Shown piece after piece: positions 60,882-64,000 of a stretch of DNA of 64,000 nt. Under the pieces are notes generated by a model that did not search any database, was not told the origin of the DNA, and worked only from the letters and a program-made list of their open reading frames with translations. Where the stretch lies: assembly GCA_963792705.1 (NCBI GenBank), contig CAWBXD010000014.1:372001-436000 (forward strand). The letters are read 5' to 3'. The translations under genes and the position numbers were made by a program. Source of the stretch: JBBQVS01 sp963792705. Its GTDB lineage: Bacteria; Chloroflexota; Ktedonobacteria; Ktedonobacterales; Ktedonobacteraceae. Each line of letters opens with the position of its first letter. Position 1 is the stretch's first letter.

Positions 60882-61544
60882 ATGCAAGAAAGACCAGAGC
60901 ATGGAGGAGAGTCAGAGGACGATTCCTATAGCAAGCGTTTAGCTGCACTCAATGGCTTAAACGGCACAGGGAAGCTTCGCGTGCCTCCCCAACGTCCTCC
61001 TGGTATGACTCGGGTTGAGCAACCACCACAGACGCCACGCGTCAGTCGTCCAGTCAGAACGCCAGCGAAGCGATTAGGACGAGGATTACTCATCTTAGGT
61101 GGAGTAATTCTTTTATGTACAATTGGAGCCTGTCTATTTGGTTATTCTCTCGGCTCCAATTTTCTGGCCAGCCTCGGTGCAAGTTCTGGCGCAGCAACAA
61201 CGGCAAATGATTTTTTAACTTCCGTTTCCAAGCATGATTACGAAAGTGCATATAATGACCTTGGTGGTGCTGTTACAATGCAGCTCACACTTGAACAATT
61301 TGAGCAGCAGGCTCAGCAAGATGACACATGCTATGGAGGGATGAAAGGTTACACAGAGGTTCCGAACAGTGCTGTTGTACAAGGAAATGTACAAAGTTAT
61401 GCATATACTATTTCACGGGCAAAAATATCAACAGCATACCAGTTACGCCTCACCTTACAACAAGACCTAGAAGCATCCAATATCTGGAAAGTAACTAGTT
61501 ACGGTGGAGATTTAGGGCCATCCGCATCTTGTAACAAGCAGTAA
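60882..61544 (+). CDS. Membrane-anchored protein with NTF2-like outer domain
   Basis: This 220-residue protein has a Pro/Arg-rich cytoplasmic N terminus (1-65), one membrane helix (about 68-92, GLLILGGVILLCTIGACLFG) and an outer domain (about 100-220) with FLTSVSKHDYESAYNDLGGA and a final IWKVTSYGGDLG, resembling DUF4878/NTF2-like lipoproteins. The function is unknown. GAGGAG 8 nt upstream supports the ATG. It is the last gene of the exopolysaccharide operon, and the palindrome follows 24 nt later. Confidence 0.68.
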   Translation: MQERPEHGGESEDDSYSKRLAALNGLNGTGKLRVPPQRPPGMTRVEQPPQTPRVSRPVRTPAKRLGRGLLILGGVILLCTIGACLFGYSLGSNFLASLGASSGAATTANDFLTSVSKHDYESAYNDLGGAVTMQLTLEQFEQQAQQDDTCYGGMKGYTEVPNSAVVQGNVQSYAYTISRAKISTAYQLRLTLQQDLEASNIWKVTSYGGDLGPSASCNKQ

Positions 61545-61568
61545 ATTCAGGTTATCAATGGTTCTTCA

Positions 61569-61634
61569 TATGACACAAGAGAAGGGTCAACAGGCAGATT
61601 GCAATCTGCCTGTTGACCCTTCTCTTGTGTCATA
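61569..61634 (+). terminator. 66-nt perfect loopless palindrome
   Basis: Positions 61569-61601 are the exact reverse complement of 61602-61634 (33-bp arms, centre TTGCAA). It closes the exopolysaccharide operon and has no T-run. The right arm contains TTGACC (61613-61618), which could serve as the -35 of the sortase gene with TAGATA 17 nt later. Confidence 0.75.
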
Positions 61635-61680
61635 ATAGATATATAAAAGATCGTTAACAGAAGTCATAAGGGGTGATTTC

Positions 61681-62268
61681 ATGAGAAAATCATTGTTGCC
61701 CATAATGGTGCTTCTCCTTGTTGTTATGGGAGTCTTCATATATAACTTCGACAATCAGGTCACAGTTCCTGGCTCATCAATTACATCTGTCCCACCCGCC
61801 GATCAACCCGCAACATTACGCATTCCAGCGTTGCACATTGACACCTCAATTCTCAGTGTAGGAACAACTGCCACAGGACAGATGGATGCCCCTCTATCTA
61901 ATGCTATCAATTCCCCATACTGGACAAGCGTGTTCTGGTATCAAAAGGGAGCCGCTCCAGGACAAGCAGGTAATGCAGTCATAGCAGGTCATGTTGACCG
62001 CGTAGGCGGCGATCCGGCTATCTTCTGGTTCTTAAGTCACTTAAAGCCACACGATACGCTTTCTGTGGTCACTGTGGGACAGCAAGAACTGCGATTCTCC
62101 GTCGATCATGTTGTACGTTATGCGGCGAACGCTTCAAGTAGTGATGTACTGGGTGCGGTCTTTGGACCAACAACAGCCCATCATCTTAATTTGATTACCT
62201 GTAGTGGAGTTTGGACAGGGAATGGTTACGATGAACGGTTGGTTGTGTTTACTACACAAGTGAGATAA
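61681..62268 (+). CDS. Class F sortase
   Basis: This 195-residue sortase has an N-terminal membrane anchor (about 5-22) and a sortase fold with catalytic H104 (IAGHVDR), C174 (NLITCSG) and R186 (YDERLVV). Sortases cleave a sorting signal and join proteins to a cell-envelope acceptor; class F enzymes are common in actinobacteria and Chloroflexi. No LPXTG-like substrate is encoded nearby. AAGGGG before the ATG supports the start. It lies directly after the exopolysaccharide operon and is enclosed by two very long palindromes. Confidence 0.88.
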   Translation: MRKSLLPIMVLLLVVMGVFIYNFDNQVTVPGSSITSVPPADQPATLRIPALHIDTSILSVGTTATGQMDAPLSNAINSPYWTSVFWYQKGAAPGQAGNAVIAGHVDRVGGDPAIFWFLSHLKPHDTLSVVTVGQQELRFSVDHVVRYAANASSSDVLGAVFGPTTAHHLNLITCSGVWTGNGYDERLVVFTTQVR

Positions 62269-62274
62269 AAGATA

Positions 62275-62338
62275 CTTGTATGGGACGTAATGACGAGACC
62301 GTGCAGATGCACGGTCTCGTCATTACGTCCCATACAAG
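62275..62338. terminator. 31-bp perfect convergent hairpin
   Basis: Arms 62275-62305 and 62308-62338 pair perfectly over 31 bp with a 2-nt centre. It fills the 76-bp gap between the converging sortase and acyl-CoA dehydrogenase genes. Confidence 0.75.
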
Positions 62339-62344
62339 CAGTAC

Positions 62345-63535
62345 TTACACGAATGCGCTGATACCAGTGATGGCTTGACCAATGATCAGGGTGTGAATAT
62401 CATCGGTGCCTTCATAGGTGAAAACCGACTCCAAGTTGTTCATATGGCGACTGATGGGGTATTCCAGCGTGATACCATTCGCACCGAGAACTGTTCGTGC
62501 TTCACGTGCTGTCTTTATGGCCTCACGCACATTGTTGCGCTTAGCAACCGAGATTTGTACAGGGTGAAGCAAGCCTTCGTCTTTGAGACGCCCAAGTTGG
62601 AGCGCAAGCAACTGGCTCTTTATCAGTTCCGTTGCCATGATTGCAAGTTTTTGTTGCACGAGTTGGAAGCTGGCAATCGGCTTTTTGAACTGGATGCGCG
62701 ATTTCGCATACTCAAGAGCCATCTCGTAGCAAGCACGAGCCGCCCCAGTAGCACCCCAGGCGATACCAAAGCGTGCTTCGTTGAGGCACGATAGCGGTCC
62801 TCGCATACCGCGTACATTTGGCAGCATGCTTGTGGCAGGGACGCGACACTCATCGAAGTGCAATTCCGAGGTGATAGAGGCACGTAATGAGAGTTTGTGG
62901 TGAATGTCGTTGGTACTAAAACCAGGCGTACCGCGCTCCACAAGGAAACCACGCACACCATCTTCGGCCTTTGCCCATACAACGGCGACATCAGCAATAC
63001 TGCCGTTGGTGATCCACATTTTTGCGCCATTGAGCACGTAGGAGTCACCATCACGGCGCGCAGAGGTAATCATGCTGCCAGCGTCACTGCCAAAGTCTGG
63101 TTCGGTAAGGCCAAAACAGCCAATGATTTCGCCTTTCGCCATGCCTGGCAACCAACGCTGCTTCTGCTCTTCTGAACCGAAGGCGTGGATTGGGTACATT
63201 GCTAATGAGCCTTGTACAGAGACGAATGAGCGCAGACCGCTATCACCAGCCTCTAGCTCTTGACAGGCAAGTCCATAACTCACAGCACTCAGACCAGCAC
63301 AACCGTAACCTTGTAGGTGCATACCCAGTAAGCCAAGTTCAGCGACTTCGGGAATGAGGGTTCGCGGAAATGTGCCTGCCTCAAAGTGCTCGCCGATGAT
63401 TGGAAGCACACGATCACGCACAAATTGGCGTACAGTGTCGCGTACCATTCGCTCCTCTTCGGAAAGTAGATGGTCTATATTATACAGGTCGGAGGCAGAA
63501 GGCATCTGCACTTTCGGTTCGGCGGTTGTTGTCAT
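62345..63535 (-). CDS. Acyl-CoA dehydrogenase, glutaryl-CoA dehydrogenase-like
   Basis: This 396-residue FAD enzyme shows the acyl-CoA dehydrogenase signatures GCFGLTEPDFGSDAGSM and WITNGSIADVAVVWAK, and the catalytic base E375 in FTYEGTDDIHTLIIGQAITG. The position of that Glu and the surrounding sequence match the glutaryl-CoA dehydrogenase branch, which oxidises and decarboxylates glutaryl-CoA to crotonyl-CoA during lysine and tryptophan breakdown. It would pass electrons to ETF, so it could use the etfAB/fixCX products encoded 26-32 kb upstream. It is a single gene. Confidence 0.9.
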   Translation of the reverse strand: MTTTAEPKVQMPSASDLYNIDHLLSEEERMVRDTVRQFVRDRVLPIIGEHFEAGTFPRTLIPEVAELGLLGMHLQGYGCAGLSAVSYGLACQELEAGDSGLRSFVSVQGSLAMYPIHAFGSEEQKQRWLPGMAKGEIIGCFGLTEPDFGSDAGSMITSARRDGDSYVLNGAKMWITNGSIADVAVVWAKAEDGVRGFLVERGTPGFSTNDIHHKLSLRASITSELHFDECRVPATSMLPNVRGMRGPLSCLNEARFGIAWGATGAARACYEMALEYAKSRIQFKKPIASFQLVQQKLAIMATELIKSQLLALQLGRLKDEGLLHPVQISVAKRNNVREAIKTAREARTVLGANGITLEYPISRHMNNLESVFTYEGTDDIHTLIIGQAITGISAFV

Positions 63536-63645
63536 GGTCGTGTATAATCCCTTTCGTGATAGTACCTATAGATGCTCCTCGGCGAGCAACACTTGTAGTA
63601 TTATATCTCAGACGACCATCTATATGTTATAGTGAAGTGAAAATG

Positions 63646-63725
63646 CAGGGAGACCGCGAGGACCTTCCCCCTACATCTAGGGTACTTGGTGAACGTGTAA
63701 GGGGAAGGTCCTCGCGGTCTCCCTG
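63646..63725. promoter_or_regulatory. 25-bp perfect inverted repeat in a divergent region
   Basis: Arms 63646-63670 and 63701-63725 are exact reverse complements with a 30-nt loop. The GC-rich arms lie between the starts of two divergent genes, so this is not a terminator of either. It may be an operator, a leader hairpin or the end of an unannotated RNA. The rest of 63536-63830 shows no gene. Confidence 0.5.
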
Positions 63726-63830
63726 TTTGCCAGAATCTTCTCTATTTTTATGAAACTTACGGGCAATACATGCGTATTACCTGTAATAATCATCTGTTGA
63801 GAGCGTTTAAGCTACTTTAGAAAGGCTTGT

Positions 63831-64000
63831 ATGCCCAAGGCATTCAAACGACGCACGTACCGTTCGACACTGGTGCGACGCTATTTGAGAACTGATCTCC
63901 CTATGGTTTATTATGCATTGATTGCTACTGTAATAGGCTTTTCTCTGGCCTGGTTGTTCTCCACTACTATTCATGTGTCAAAGGGCGGTAGTTTCACGTT
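63831..64000 (+). CDS. Membrane protein, 5' end only (runs off the window)
   Basis: The frame starts at ATG 63831 after AAAGG and remains open to the window end (56 codons). The peptide has a basic start (PKAFKRRTYRSTLVRRYLR) and one membrane helix (about 26-45, VYYALIATVIGFSLAWLFST), then turns outward. It could belong to a signal-anchored enzyme or an envelope protein; the family cannot be assigned from this part. Confidence 0.65.
   Translation, partial: MPKAFKRRTYRSTLVRRYLRTDLPMVYYALIATVIGFSLAWLFSTTIHVSKGGSFT

Overview
The window looks like chromosomal DNA of a Ktedonobacteria-type Chloroflexota. The main taxonomic cues are two membrane families that are typical of Chloroflexi and archaea (a DUF2298 / Chlor_Arch_YYY protein and an Agl23-like protein), a helix-turn-helix plus NB-ARC plus TPR regulator of the kind abundant in Ktedonobacteria, solo MglA-like GTPases, and an exopolysaccharide cluster with a class F sortase. 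This is inference from family content only; no rRNA or tRNA gene and no CRISPR array were seen.

Layout. 1-8.2 kb holds a DUF2171 protein, a MarR plus heterodimeric ABC exporter operon, an orphan NarL-type response regulator, a Crp/Fnr regulator and a lone MacB/LolD-type ATPase. 8.3-13.8 kb is accessory: a decayed tnpB, a large XRE/NB-ARC/TPR protein with a transposase-like zinc ribbon and HTH at its C terminus, and an unknown secreted protein. 13.8-25 kb is mostly housekeeping: dxs, an acidic protein, a glutamate-dehydrogenase-family gene with a premature in-frame stop, gatB, an MglA-like GTPase, a second orphan response regulator, and glycogen phosphorylase. 25-36 kb is a redox block: two large Fe-S/FMN/FAD oxidoreductases of the trimethylamine dehydrogenase / dienoyl-CoA reductase family, etfA, a quinone reductase, an aminotransferase, then fixC, fixX and etfB. 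Together these could form a chain from an unknown substrate through ETF and ETF:quinone oxidoreductase to quinone. 36-48.4 kb carries four very large polytopic GT-C-like membrane proteins, a tnpB-only IS200/IS605-type element, a GNAT acetyltransferase and another membrane protein. 48.5-55 kb has an ArsR regulator, aspS, a membrane-anchored PP2C phosphatase and an M20-peptidase-like protein lacking key metal ligands. 55.3-62.3 kb is an exopolysaccharide operon: GT4, initiating sugar-phosphate transferase, GT4, Wzz-like chain-length protein, a BY-kinase-like protein without Walker A, and a membrane protein, followed by a sortase. The window ends with an acyl-CoA dehydrogenase and the start of a membrane protein.

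The most striking non-coding feature is a set of unusually long, mostly perfect inverted repeats (stems from 13 to 33 bp, each with its own sequence) near the ends of most transcription units. Many lack the T-run of a normal intrinsic terminator, one is a 66-nt loopless palindrome, and two sit between divergent genes where a terminator is not expected. A 203-bp MITE-like element with perfect 25-bp terminal inverted repeats lies at 29.13-29.33 kb.

Start codons were moved inward from the longest reading frame where a ribosome binding site or a promoter position supported it; these choices are stated per gene.
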